Below are positions 26,830-34,403 of a stretch of 34,403 bases of DNA, piece by piece; the first letter of the stretch is position 1; each line of letters starts with the position of its first letter. The position numbers and the translations under genes are program-made. Under the pieces are notes generated by a model that was given only the letters and a program-made list of their open reading frames with translations, did no database searches and was not told the origin of the DNA. Source of the DNA: Bauldia sp. (lineage in GTDB: Bacteria > Pseudomonadota > Alphaproteobacteria > Rhizobiales > Kaistiaceae); the NCBI GenBank assembly GCA_020442065.1, contig JAGRKZ010000025.1, positions 23,396 through 57,798 on the forward strand. The letters are read 5' to 3'.

Positions 26830-28709
26830 ACGACACCGCAGCCGACGGAAGCAGCACGGCACAGCGTGCCCGGGCGATCGCGGACGCCGGCGGGATCGAC
26901 GCTGCGGTGGCGGCCGGGACCCTTCCCGCCGTCGCGACGATGCCACTGGTCGAAGCGCTGGTGCTGGGGCTCCTCAAGCAGGGGGTGCGCAAGTACCTCG
27001 CGATCTTCGGTCACGGCAACACCGCGCTCGGCGAAGTCCTCCGCGTCTATGAGGCGGCCGGGGTCACCCGGACATGGCAGTTCCGCAACGAGGTGGCGAT
27101 GGCGCATGCCGCCACGCAGCTTTCCTGGCAGTACGGCGAGCAGGCGGCGGTGGTGACGTCCATCGGCCCGGGCGCGCTTCAGGCCTATGCCGCCTCGCTC
27201 GTGGCGGCCTCCAACGGCGTCGGCGTCTGGCACATCTATGGCGACGAGACCACGCACGGCGAAGGCTACAACATGCAGCAGGTGCCGAAGCCCGGCCAGG
27301 GGGCTTTCGGCACGCTCACCGCGGTCATGGGCAGAAGCTACACCCTCCACACGCCGGCGGCGCTTCGCGAGGCCCTCAGGCTCGGCGCCGCGACGGTAGG
27401 CCATCCCTACAAGGCCGGTCCCTTCTTCATGCTCCTGCCCATCAACACCCAGCCGGCAGCGGTCGCCGTCAACCTCGCGGCCTTGCCGGCGCGGACGCGC
27501 GCCGAACCGGTGGCCTGCGCCGACGAAGCGGTCTTCGCCGAGGCGGCGGCGCTCGTCGCCGGTCACGACCGCGTCGTCGTCAAGGTCGGTGGCGGCGCGC
27601 GCCGCTTCGCGGCGGAAGTGCGGTCGCTGATCGAGAAGACCGGTGCGGTGGCCGTACTCTCTCCGGGCTCGACGGGCGTGCTGCCGGACGGCCACCGGCA
27701 GAACCTTCATGTCGGCGGCTCGAAGGGCTCGCTGAGCGGCAATTTCGCCATGGCGGAGGCGACGCTGCTGGTGGCGATCGGGACGCGCGCGGTCTGCCAG
27801 TCCGACTGCTCGGGCATCGGCTATCCAAAGGTCGAGGCGGTCATCAACCTCAACGGCGACCTCGACGACCTCACTCACTACAACCGGACCCTGCCCATCC
27901 CTGGCGACGTCGGCGCCAATCTCAGCCGCCTTGTGGCGGCACTGCCCGACTCGCGCCTGCCCCCCGGCAAGATCGCCTGGCTCGAGACCTGCGCGGCGAA
28001 GAAGCGGGAATGGAGCGTCCTCAAGCGGTCCCGCGTCGCCGCCACGGCGCCGATCGACTCCGTCTGGCAACGCCGGGTGATGACCCAGCCCCAGGCCATC
28101 CAGGTTGTCGCCGAATTCGCCAAGGCGAAGCGGGCGGTCAAGCTCTTCGACGCCGGGGACGTACAGGCCAACGGCTTCCAACTCGTCGAGGACGAACATC
28201 CGTTCGAGACCTTCACCGAGTCGGGGGCTTCGTACATGGGGTATGCCGTGAGCGCGCTGATGGCCGGCGCGATCGCCGACCGGCCGCGCAGCATGATCGC
28301 CTTCACCGGCGACGGCTCGTTCATGATGAGCCCGCAGATCCTCCACGACGCCGCCGAGCATCGGTTGAAGGCGACGATCGTGCTCTTCGACAACCGGCGG
28401 ATGGCGGCGATCACCGGCCTCCAGGAGGCCCAGTACGGCGCCGAGTTCCGGACAGGCGACCAGGTCGCCGTCGACTATGTCCGGATGGCCAGCGCCTTCC
28501 CCGGCGTGCTGGCGCTGACCGGCGGCGACACGCCGGAGACGCTCCGCCGGGCGCTCGAGGCAGCGCACGGGCATGACGGCCTGTCGCTGATCCACGTTCC
28601 GGTCTATTGCGGCAGCGAGCCCGTCGGCGGCATGGGGGCCTATGGCCAGTGGAACGTCGGCAACTGGGTCGCCGACGTCGAGGCCGCCTACCAGGCCACC
28701 GTCATCTGA
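26826..28709 (+). CDS. Thiamine-diphosphate-dependent enzyme, IolD-like (trihydroxycyclohexanedione acylhydrolase-related)
   Basis: A 627-residue cytosolic ThDP enzyme. The N-terminal PYR domain carries IFGHGNTALGE and catalytic glutamate E89 (QFRNEVAMAHAA), followed by VVTSIGPGALQAYAAS. The C-terminal PP domain has the ThDP/Mg motif GDGS (495-498) ending at N523 (LFDNRRM). FGHGN and SIGPGA are typical of IolD, which opens the ring of 3D-trihydroxycyclohexane-1,2-dione, and the length agrees. The residues between (IYGDETTHGEGYNMQQVPKP) differ from my memory of classical IolD, so the substrate is probably a related compound. It is the last gene of the iclR operon. Confidence 0.85.
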   Translation: MNDTAADGSSTAQRARAIADAGGIDAAVAAGTLPAVATMPLVEALVLGLLKQGVRKYLAIFGHGNTALGEVLRVYEAAGVTRTWQFRNEVAMAHAATQLSWQYGEQAAVVTSIGPGALQAYAASLVAASNGVGVWHIYGDETTHGEGYNMQQVPKPGQGAFGTLTAVMGRSYTLHTPAALREALRLGAATVGHPYKAGPFFMLLPINTQPAAVAVNLAALPARTRAEPVACADEAVFAEAAALVAGHDRVVVKVGGGARRFAAEVRSLIEKTGAVAVLSPGSTGVLPDGHRQNLHVGGSKGSLSGNFAMAEATLLVAIGTRAVCQSDCSGIGYPKVEAVINLNGDLDDLTHYNRTLPIPGDVGANLSRLVAALPDSRLPPGKIAWLETCAAKKREWSVLKRSRVAATAPIDSVWQRRVMTQPQAIQVVAEFAKAKRAVKLFDAGDVQANGFQLVEDEHPFETFTESGASYMGYAVSALMAGAIADRPRSMIAFTGDGSFMMSPQILHDAAEHRLKATIVLFDNRRMAAITGLQEAQYGAEFRTGDQVAVDYVRMASAFPGVLALTGGDTPETLRRALEAAHGHDGLSLIHVPVYCGSEPVGGMGAYGQWNVGNWVADVEAAYQATVI

Positions 28710-28806
28710 CCTCCGCCGTGCGGCAGTCCATCACGCCGGGATTGGGGACCACGCCGCGACCTGGACCCGTCGGCATCAGCGACAGCACGCGCACCACGGG
28801 CGATGA

Positions 28807-29709
28807 CTATCCGCCGAAACGCGGCTCCGGCACGCCCTTGACGCCCAGCCCGTAGACGGCGAACAGGCCGCCGGCCTCGGCTTCCGACTGGCGCACGCCC
28901 TTGATCGGCCGGCCCATGCTGGTGACATAGAGCACGTCGAGGTTCTTGCCGCCGAACATGACGCTGGTCAGGTTGCGCACCGGGAACTCGATCATCCGGT
29001 CGAGGCTGCCGTCCGGCGCATAGCGAGCGAGCCGGCCGCCGAAGACGTGGGCGTTCCAGAGATAGCCCTCCGCGTCGATCGTGGAGCCGTCGAACGTCCA
29101 AGGATAATCGTGCGCGGTGAGGAAGATGCGGCGATTCGAGAGCGAGCCGGTCTCGATGTCGTAGTCGTACGCGTACATCACCTTGTCGTAGGAATCGACG
29201 AAGTAGAAGGTCTTGTTGTCGGGGCTCCAGCAGGGGCCGTTCGAGCACTTGATCCCCCGCTCGACCTGGTGGACCGAGAGGTCGGGATCGAGCCGATAGA
29301 GGGCCGAATTCCGCACCGGGCGCTGGCCGCGATCGGCATGTTCGCGGTCGTGGTCATAGGACATGTAGCCGGCAAAGAAGCGCCCGCGGCGGTCGACCTT
29401 GCCGTCGTTCATCCGGTTCTCCGGCTCGTCGGCTTCCGGATCGCTGATGTGGGTGAGTTTCTGGGTGGCGAAGTCGTAGAGACTGAAGCCATTGGCGAGC
29501 GCAACCACCGCCCCGCCACCCTTCCGGATCGCCATCGAGCCGATGTGCAGCGGCACGAAATGGCGCTTCACCCCGGAGCCGTCCTCGCGGCAGCTCCAGA
29601 TCTCGGCGGCGCTGCTGTCGATCCAGTAAAGGAGCTCGTCCTCGGCGTCCCAGAGCGGACCCTCGCCAAGGTAGTTCCTGCAATCCACGAGGTGGCGGAT
29701 TTCAACCAT
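28807..29709 (-). CDS. SMP-30/gluconolactonase/LRE family protein, probable sugar lactonase
   Basis: A 300-residue six-bladed beta-propeller with no signal peptide. Expected metal ligands are present: E16 (NYLGEGPLWD), N157 (KCSNGPCWSPD) and D207 (WTFDGSTIDAEG), with NDGKVDRRGRFFAGYM at 101-116. Family members hydrolyse aldonolactones made by sugar dehydrogenases, so it could act on the product of a dehydrogenase in this region. ATG 29709 has GGAGGATC upstream. It has its own promoter with an operator-like motif shared with the two ribose-type binding-protein genes, placing it in their regulon. It ends convergently with the ThDP gene; the 97-nt gap shows no clear hairpin. Confidence 0.9.
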   Translation of the reverse strand: MVEIRHLVDCRNYLGEGPLWDAEDELLYWIDSSAAEIWSCREDGSGVKRHFVPLHIGSMAIRKGGGAVVALANGFSLYDFATQKLTHISDPEADEPENRMNDGKVDRRGRFFAGYMSYDHDREHADRGQRPVRNSALYRLDPDLSVHQVERGIKCSNGPCWSPDNKTFYFVDSYDKVMYAYDYDIETGSLSNRRIFLTAHDYPWTFDGSTIDAEGYLWNAHVFGGRLARYAPDGSLDRMIEFPVRNLTSVMFGGKNLDVLYVTSMGRPIKGVRQSEAEAGGLFAVYGLGVKGVPEPRFGG

Positions 29710-29767
29710 CGGTCCGATCCTCCCTTATCGGTGTGTTTGGGCGATGAGGCCCCAGAACGGGCCCTGG

Positions 29768-29792
29768 TGTCAATCAACTGTGATCACAGATC
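29768..29792 (-). promoter_or_regulatory. Promoter and GATCTGTGATCACA operator-like site of the SMP-30 gene
   Basis: Reading the - strand, GATCTGTGATCACA (29792-29779) is followed closely by a perfect -35 TTGACA (29773-29768); CCTCAT at 29749-29744 could be the -10. The 14-nt motif, which contains the palindrome CTGTGATCACAG, is identical to one at 30776-30789. It is probably bound by one of the two FCD/GntR regulators nearby. Confidence 0.6.
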
Positions 29793-29866
29793 ATAGATTG
29801 TCCAGCTGACACGCCGTCGCCGAGCAACGGGGCCCCTTTCCTGGGGGCGCGCCGCGACGGCGAAGG

Positions 29867-30592
29867 CTACAGGGTCCGGCCGATCGGCCCATCCCTCCGG
29901 CCGGCGCTGCTGCCGGGCCCCTCGAAACGGTGGTTGCGACGGAACCAGGCGGCCGCGGCACGGATGTCGAGGGCAAGCGCAAAGCGCGCCTCGGCCGCGT
30001 CGCGGCGCTCGATCGCGCTGGTGATCCGCTCGTGCACCCCGACACCGCGGGCGAACATCGCGATCGAGCCGGGCACGTTCCGCTCCGAGGCGACGATCGG
30101 CCCAGAGCGGAGCCACAGGGTCTCAATGATCTTGAGGAGTTCCCCCGCATCGGCGGCGTGATAGACGGCAAAGTGGAAGCGCTGGTTGCCCTCGAGGATG
30201 GCGGCCGAATCCTCCGCCTCGATCGCCTTCCGGAAGCCTTCATTGATCGCGCGGAGCTGCCGGCAGAGGGCGGCTGAGCCGCGGCGCGCGGCCCGCTCGG
30301 CGGCATAGCCCTCGACCTCCATCCGGATGCGGACCAGCTCGGTCAGGATGTCGGGGGTGAGCGCCGGGACGCGGATCGTGCGGTTCGGCAGCTGGACCAG
30401 CGCCTGCTCGGCGACCAGCCGCTGCATCGCCTCGCGCACCGGCATCGGGCTGGTGCCGAGCGCCCGGGCGAGGGAGCGGATCGTCAACTGATCGCCCGGC
30501 AGGAAGCGGCCCTGGTAGAGGGCGTTCCGAAGTTCCTGGTACACCCGGTCCTGGAGGGTGCTGACGTCGACCTGCCTCACCCTTTCGTCCAT
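29867..30592 (-). CDS. GntR-family regulator, FCD subgroup (copy 1)
   Basis: A 241-residue regulator. The wHTH is at about residues 8-70 (LQDRVYQELRNALYQGRFLPGDQLTIRSLARALGTSPMPVREAMQRL in outline), with MPVREAMQRL as recognition region. The FCD domain follows (about 85-220), with NQRFHFAVYHA and GVHERITSAIERRD supplying metal-site residues. I start at ATG 30592 because GAGGGA lies 7-8 nt upstream; a longer frame would extend to 30697 but adds a non-conserved tail. It is divergent from the binding-protein gene at 30964 and related to the regulator at 32232-32909. Confidence 0.88.
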   Translation of the reverse strand: MDERVRQVDVSTLQDRVYQELRNALYQGRFLPGDQLTIRSLARALGTSPMPVREAMQRLVAEQALVQLPNRTIRVPALTPDILTELVRIRMEVEGYAAERAARRGSAALCRQLRAINEGFRKAIEAEDSAAILEGNQRFHFAVYHAADAGELLKIIETLWLRSGPIVASERNVPGSIAMFARGVGVHERITSAIERRDAAEARFALALDIRAAAAWFRRNHRFEGPGSSAGRRDGPIGRTL

Positions 30593-30963
30593 CTCGCTAT
30601 CCCTCAGCGAGGCCAGCGCCGGCCCGATGGAAGCCACACTCACCGCCATCAGCCCCCGGCCGCCCCTTCGCACAACGCTTCTCACGCCACAATACACTAC
30701 GCGAAAGCCCGCCGCCCCGCACCGCGCCGCCGGCCAGGCAAGCGTCTTACCCCAACCGCGAGGGACTGGCTATGCGATCTGTGATCACAGATGTTCTATT
30801 TTCTATTGACGCCTTGGGCCGGCGATGGGACTAAAGAGGGCGAGGAAGGCCCGCGGGAGGCGGGCAGGGACTGGCCGGCCGTCTTCCTCGGGGTGGCGGC
30901 CGCCGCTGCGTGGCAGCGGGTCGAACAACAAGCCGGCCGGGATCCGGCAATGGGAGGAAACCG
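30593..30963. promoter_or_regulatory. 371-nt divergent control region with a 16-bp palindrome
   Basis: No gene is seen. ATCTGTGATCACAGAT (30777-30792) is a perfect palindrome and overlaps GATCTGTGATCACA (30776-30789), the motif also found before the SMP-30 gene. On the + strand TTGACG (30806-30811) with ACTAAA (30830-30835) is a plausible promoter for the binding-protein gene, giving a leader of over 100 nt. That leader is purine- and GC-rich without an obvious riboswitch. The remainder next to the regulator start (30593-30770) shows nothing I can name. Confidence 0.6.
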
Positions 30964-32094
30964 ATGCGTATCCGATTGAAGCAAGCCGTCCTTGCGGCCG
31001 CGGCCGCGGCCACGATGGGCGCGACGCTGGCGGCCGTGCCGGCCGCCGCGGAAGAGAAGTTCAACATCTTCCTCAGCATGAGCTACATCGGCAACGACTG
31101 GCAGGCCGAGGCAGCCAACATGCTCAAGGCGATGGCGGTGAGTGGCCCCTATCGCGACAAGGTCAACCTTCAGGTCCAGGTCGCCGGGCCGAACGCCCAA
31201 CGGCAGATCCAGCAGATCAACGCCATGGTCCAGGCCGGGGCGGATGCGATCATCGTCTATCCGATCTCGCCAACCGCGCTCAACCAGGTGGTGAAGAACG
31301 CCTGCGACAAGGGCGTGCTGGTCGTCGCCTATGACTCGATCATCGAGGAGCCGTGCGCCTTCAACGTCCATATCGACCAGAAGGCCTGGGGCACGCAGTC
31401 GGCCGAATGGCTGGTCGACAAGCTCGGCGGCAAGGGCAACGTCGTGATGGTCACCGGCGTGCCCGGCACCACCGTCGACGATCTCCGCAATGCCGGCGCC
31501 AAGGAGGTCTTCGCCAAGTACCCCGACATTACTGTCGTCGCCGAGGTCAACGGCATGTGGAGCCAGGCGGTGGCCCGGACCGAACTGTCCAAGGTGCTCG
31601 CCACCCGCGACTGGGACCAGATCGACGGGCTGTGGATGCAGGCCGGCTGCTACACGGCAAACTCGATGCAGAGCGAAGCCGGGATCGCAGACGCGGATCT
31701 GCGCCCTTGCGCCGGCGAAGCCTCGAACGGCGGTCGCATCCAGATGCTGCCGGCCGGCACCGAAGTCGAGGGCGCCAACGGCACCTACCGGCCGATGGGC
31801 GCGCAGCGCTGGTCCTCAGGATCGCAGAACTTCACGGGCGCGCTCGCGCTCAAGCTCGCGGTCAAGAAGCTCGAGGGCGGCGACATTCCGGCGCTCACCG
31901 ACGTCGCGCAGAACATCGTCACCAACGACACGGTGAAGTACTGCCAGGAAGGCACCTGGCAGGAGATGAAGGACGGCTGCAACGCCTTCCCGCCGGCGCT
32001 CGTCCCCAACCCCGGCTGGTTCGCCTCGATCTACTCCGAGGACACCCCCGAGGTCGGGCTGAATGCGGCTCTGGTCGGCCAGCCGGAATTCTGA
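30964..32094 (+). CDS. Ribose-type periplasmic sugar-binding protein (copy 1, orphan)
   Basis: A 376-residue periplasmic binding protein of the ribose/galactose (peripla_BP_4) type. The signal peptide is residues 1-30 (ending VPAAAEE). The mature protein shows LSMSYIGNDWQAEAANM, AGPNAQRQIQQINAMVQAG, ADAIIVYPISPTALNQVV, GNVVMVTGVPGTTVDD. Six cysteines (NACDKG, EPCAF, AGCYT, RPCAGE, KYCQEG, DGCNAF) are all shared with the copy at 33044-34168. ATG 30964 has GGGAGGAA upstream. No ATPase or permease follows, only a strong terminator, so it must share a transporter, most likely that of copy 2. Confidence 0.9.
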   Translation: MRIRLKQAVLAAAAAATMGATLAAVPAAAEEKFNIFLSMSYIGNDWQAEAANMLKAMAVSGPYRDKVNLQVQVAGPNAQRQIQQINAMVQAGADAIIVYPISPTALNQVVKNACDKGVLVVAYDSIIEEPCAFNVHIDQKAWGTQSAEWLVDKLGGKGNVVMVTGVPGTTVDDLRNAGAKEVFAKYPDITVVAEVNGMWSQAVARTELSKVLATRDWDQIDGLWMQAGCYTANSMQSEAGIADADLRPCAGEASNGGRIQMLPAGTEVEGANGTYRPMGAQRWSSGSQNFTGALALKLAVKKLEGGDIPALTDVAQNIVTNDTVKYCQEGTWQEMKDGCNAFPPALVPNPGWFASIYSEDTPEVGLNAALVGQPEF

Positions 32095-32111
32095 TCGGCG
32101 CCTGGCGCGCG

Positions 32112-32140
32112 GCGCGGCGGGGCGAAGCGCCCCGTCGCGC
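32112..32140 (+). terminator. Strong hairpin terminator after binding-protein copy 1
   Basis: A 13-bp GC stem with one G-U pair (32112-32124 with 32128-32140) closes on a 3-nt AAG loop, starting 18 nt after the stop codon. No T-tract follows, so it may act by stabilising the 3' end or with Rho, but it marks the end of this one-gene transcript. A second small palindrome, CCCCGCGGGG, follows near 32150. The remaining gap up to 32231 shows nothing else. Confidence 0.7.
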
Positions 32141-32231
32141 TCGAACCGTCCCCGCGGGGGCTCCGCGGACCATCAATCGGAGGCAAGGGCTGGTGGCGGA
32201 GTCGTCCGGCGAGCTGGCGGACCCGGGTGGG

Positions 32232-32909
32232 TCAGACGACGATCCTCTCGAGCACCTCGAAGGAGCCCGTCACGTCGGCGACAATAGCGGCACGGGCCGC
32301 GGGTCCGTCCTTTCGGGCAAGCGCCTCGACCATCGCGCGGTGGTGGAGATTCGCGGAAACGTAGTTCCCCGATTCGCGCAGGAGATTGAAGTAGGGGCTG
32401 ATCTGCAGCCACAGGATCTCGATCAGACCGACGATGGTCGGCGAGTTCGACGCGCGGTAGATCGCGAAGTGAAAGGCGCGGTTGGCGCGAAGATAGTCGC
32501 GCGTGTCGCCCGCGGGAATCGACCGGTTCATCCGCTCAAGCTGATCCTCGAGCTGGCGGAGACCGGCGGGGGTGATCGCCTCGGCCGCCCATGCCGCCGC
32601 CGTCCCTTCCACCTCGATCCGAACGTTGCGGAGATCGACCAGCCGATCGAGCGAGAGCCTCGGAATGCCGATCGATCGCCCGGAAACGACCGTGAGGGCG
32701 TTTGCCGCCGTGAGCCGCTTCAACGCCTCCCGGACCGGCATGGCGCTCACCCCGAAGGCTTCCGCCAGCGCCTGGATCGTCACCAGTTGGCCGGGTGCGA
32801 TGCCGCCATCGAGGATCAGACCGGCAATGTGATTGTAGACACGATCCTGCAGGGTCTCGCGCCCAAGTGGCTCGACCGCGATGCGACGCTTGTCGGTCAG
32901 GGTTTCCAT
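32232..32909 (-). CDS. GntR-family regulator, FCD subgroup (copy 2)
   Basis: A 225-residue paralogue of the regulator at 29867-30592. The wHTH (about residues 15-80) contains TLQDRVYNHIAGLILDGGIA in part and SAMPVREALKRLTAANAL. The FCD domain shows NVRIEVEGTAAAWAAE, RANRAFHFAIYRASN and LHHRAMVEALARKDGPAAR with the expected histidines. It is divergent from binding-protein copy 2 over a 134-nt control region, repeating the layout of copy 1. Probably a sugar- or acid-responsive repressor of that transporter. Confidence 0.88.
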   Translation of the reverse strand: METLTDKRRIAVEPLGRETLQDRVYNHIAGLILDGGIAPGQLVTIQALAEAFGVSAMPVREALKRLTAANALTVVSGRSIGIPRLSLDRLVDLRNVRIEVEGTAAAWAAEAITPAGLRQLEDQLERMNRSIPAGDTRDYLRANRAFHFAIYRASNSPTIVGLIEILWLQISPYFNLLRESGNYVSANLHHRAMVEALARKDGPAARAAIVADVTGSFEVLERIVV

Positions 32910-32975
32910 GATGTCTCAGCCTCGAAACAAGAACGTTCGATCCCCGCGCAATGTCCGACCCATATTGCACGATCT

Positions 32976-32998
32976 TTGACATATGATCTATGATCATA
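32976..32998 (+). promoter_or_regulatory. Promoter with overlapping operator-like site for binding-protein copy 2
   Basis: A perfect -35 TTGACA (32976-32981) is followed by GATCTATGATCATA (32985-32998), which includes the palindrome TATGATCATA. The latter differs in two of fourteen positions from the motif at 30776-30789 and 29792-29779. It falls in the spacer between -35 and the probable -10 region (AAGCAAT near 32998-33004), a position suited to repression. The start codon is 45 nt downstream. Confidence 0.6.
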
Positions 32999-33043
32999 AG
33001 CAATGATCCGGCCGGGTTCGGCCAAACTGGGAGGAGTGAAAAA

Positions 33044-34168
33044 ATGACCTTTGCAAAATGGGGCCTCGGCGCCGCCGCGGCATTGACTCTGGCCGGGAGC
33101 TTTGCGCTCGGGCCGGCGCAGGCACAGGACAAATACAAGATCTTCCTGAGCATGAGCTACATCGGCAACGATTGGCAGGCCGAGGCCGCCAACATGGTGA
33201 AGGCCATGGCGGCCCATAAGAGCATGGCCGACAAGGTCGACCTCCAGGTCCAGGTCGCCGGCCCGAACGCTCAGCGCCAGATCCAGCAGATCAACGCCAT
33301 GGTGCAGCAGGGCGCGGACGCGATCGTGATCTTCCCGATCTCGCCGACCGCGCTGAACCAGGTGGTCAAGAACGCTTGCGACAAGGGCGTGCTGGTCTTC
33401 GCCTACGACGCCGAGATCACCGAGGAATGCGCCTACAACATCCACATCGACCAGCACGAGGCCGGCCGGGTGACGGCGGAGTGGCTGGTCGACAAGCTCG
33501 GCGGCAAGGGCAACATCGTCGTGCTGACCGGCGTGCCGGGCACCTCCGTCGACACCCAGCGCACCGAAGCGGCGAAGGAAGTGTTCGCCAAGTACCCCGA
33601 CATCAAGATCGTCGGCGAGGCGGTCGGCATGTGGAGCCAGGCGGTCACCCGCACCGAGCTTTCTAAGATCCTCGCGACCCAGAACTGGGACGACATCGAC
33701 GGGCTCTGGATGCAGGTCGGCTGCTACACCGCCAACGCCATGCAGCTCGAGGCCGGCAAGACGCCCGAGCAGCTCCTGCCCTGCGCCGGCGAAGGCGCCA
33801 ATGGCGGCCGCATCCAGATGCTGCCGATCGACACCGAGGTCGAGGGTGCCGCCAGCCCCTATGCGCCGCTCGGCGCGCCGCGCATCTCCTATGCGTCCCC
33901 GCCCTATTCCGGCGCGCTGGCCCTCAAGCTTGCGGTCAAGAAGCTTGATGGCGGCGACGTCGAGAAGCTGACGGTGCTGCCGCTGCCGGTGGTCACCAAC
34001 GACACGATCAAGCTCTGCCAGGAAGGCACCTGGCAGGAGATGAAGGACGGCTGCAACGCCTTCCCGCCGTCGATCGTCACCAACCCGGGCTGGTTCGCTT
34101 CGATCTTCTCCGAGGAGACCCCCGAGGTGGGCTTCAGCGCGGCGCTGGTCGGTCAGCCCGAGCTCTGA
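33044..34168 (+). CDS. Ribose-type periplasmic sugar-binding protein (copy 2)
   Basis: A 374-residue periplasmic binding protein, close paralogue of the gene at 30964-32094. The signal peptide is residues 1-25 (ending GPAQAQD). The same landmark stretches appear (LSMSYIGNDWQAEAANM, GADAIVIFPISPTALNQVV, CQEGTWQEMKDGCNAFPPS), and all six cysteines are kept. ATG 33044 has GGGAGGAG upstream; a longer frame would begin inside the operator. It is followed by a hairpin and then an ABC ATPase gene, so it is the binding protein of a complete MglA-type importer. The ligand is unknown. Confidence 0.92.
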   Translation: MTFAKWGLGAAAALTLAGSFALGPAQAQDKYKIFLSMSYIGNDWQAEAANMVKAMAAHKSMADKVDLQVQVAGPNAQRQIQQINAMVQQGADAIVIFPISPTALNQVVKNACDKGVLVFAYDAEITEECAYNIHIDQHEAGRVTAEWLVDKLGGKGNIVVLTGVPGTSVDTQRTEAAKEVFAKYPDIKIVGEAVGMWSQAVTRTELSKILATQNWDDIDGLWMQVGCYTANAMQLEAGKTPEQLLPCAGEGANGGRIQMLPIDTEVEGAASPYAPLGAPRISYASPPYSGALALKLAVKKLDGGDVEKLTVLPLPVVTNDTIKLCQEGTWQEMKDGCNAFPPSIVTNPGWFASIFSEETPEVGFSAALVGQPEL

Positions 34169-34183
34169 TCCTGCAATCGCCTG

Positions 34184-34220
34184 GGTCTGGCGGGGCGGCC
34201 TCGCGTCGCCCTGCCAGACC
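34184..34220 (+). terminator. Long intercistronic hairpin after binding-protein copy 2
   Basis: A 14-bp stem with one G-U pair (34184-34197 with 34207-34220, outer arms GGTCTGGC/GCCAGACC) closes on a 9-nt loop 16 nt after the stop codon. There is no T-tract. Placed between the binding-protein and ATPase genes, it probably protects or enriches the binding-protein mRNA while allowing some read-through. Confidence 0.7.
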
Positions 34221-34269
34221 TGAAACAGTCCATGGTCGTCGGCGATGCGGGTCGCTCGGAGGGGAGGGG

Positions 34270-34403
34270 ATGGCTAACGCTTCGGACGCCGCTGCCGTGG
34301 CCGTGGACGGGCTGCGCAAGGCGTTTGGCGCGACGGTCGCCGTCGATGACGTCGGCTTCCGCATCGCCCCCGCGTCGGTTCACGCGCTGCTCGGCGAGAA
34401 CGG
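34270..34403 (+). CDS. ABC transporter ATPase, N-terminal part (runs off the window)
   Basis: Forty-four codons are visible from ATG 34270, which follows a GGAGGGGAGGGG stretch. The translation VDGLRKAFGATVAVDDVGF leads into HALLGENG, the start of a Walker A motif (LGENGAGKST in full). This is the first nucleotide-binding domain of a sugar-type ABC ATPase (RbsA/MglA-like), expected to serve the binding protein encoded just upstream. Confidence 0.88.
   Translation, partial: MANASDAAAVAVDGLRKAFGATVAVDDVGFRIAPASVHALLGEN

Noticed and set aside
26826..28709. Acetolactate synthase
   Set aside because: FGHGN, SIGPGA and the overall length fit IolD-like enzymes, there is no regulatory subunit gene and the neighbours are sugar genes.
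30777..30792. ATCTGTGATCACAGAT as a CRP (cAMP receptor protein) site
   Set aside because: CRP sites need TGTGA and TCACA separated by six nt; here the halves abut. The repeated motif beside GntR/FCD genes fits those regulators better.

Overview
This is a GC-rich window with dense, mostly operonic genes, strong AGGAGG-type ribosome binding sites and many ATGA/GTGA stop-start overlaps. Gene content and close resemblance (recalled, not searched) to proteins of Mesorhizobium loti point to an alphaproteobacterium, probably Hyphomicrobiales. All functional names rest on reading the translations and recognising families; no database search was run.

Region 1 (1-1843, + strand) is the tail of a glycerol-uptake operon: the end of a likely permease, a DUF2160 membrane protein and glycerol kinase.

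Region 2 (1901-21572) is a vitamin B6 catabolic island. The left operon (9449 down to 1901, - strand) encodes a BMP-type ABC importer followed by 4-pyridoxolactonase, pyridoxamine-pyruvate aminotransferase and pyridoxal 4-dehydrogenase. The right operon (19080 down to 9989, - strand) encodes a GMC oxidoreductase (candidate 4-pyridoxate dehydrogenase), a gentisate-dioxygenase-like bicupin, an LVIVD beta-propeller protein, a RidA-like protein, a glutathione S-transferase, 5-formyl-3-hydroxy-2-methylpyridine-4-carboxylate 5-dehydrogenase and a TRAP transporter. A divergent FCD/GntR-type regulator and pyridoxine 4-oxidase complete the set. Together these would take pyridoxine, pyridoxamine and pyridoxal to 3-hydroxy-2-methylpyridine-4,5-dicarboxylate. 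The known lower-pathway genes (decarboxylase, flavin ring-opening oxygenase, amidohydrolase) are absent, and the island is bounded on both sides by unrelated systems. The bicupin, RidA and GST genes occupy their place, which suggests an alternative ring-cleavage route. This is the most interesting hypothesis in the window.

Region 3 (21619-29709) is a carbohydrate locus: a MalFG-type ABC transporter without its own ATPase, a divergent IclR regulator, a Gfo/Idh/MocA dehydrogenase, an IolD-like ThDP enzyme and an SMP-30/gluconolactonase-like lactonase.

Region 4 (29867-34403) holds two tandem copies of a module made of a GntR/FCD regulator and a ribose-type periplasmic binding protein. The second copy leads into the start of an ABC ATPase gene that runs off the window. 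One operator-like motif, GATCTRTGATCAYA, precedes both binding-protein genes and the SMP-30 gene, tying regions 3 and 4 together. Strong hairpins follow all four ABC solute-binding-protein genes in the window.
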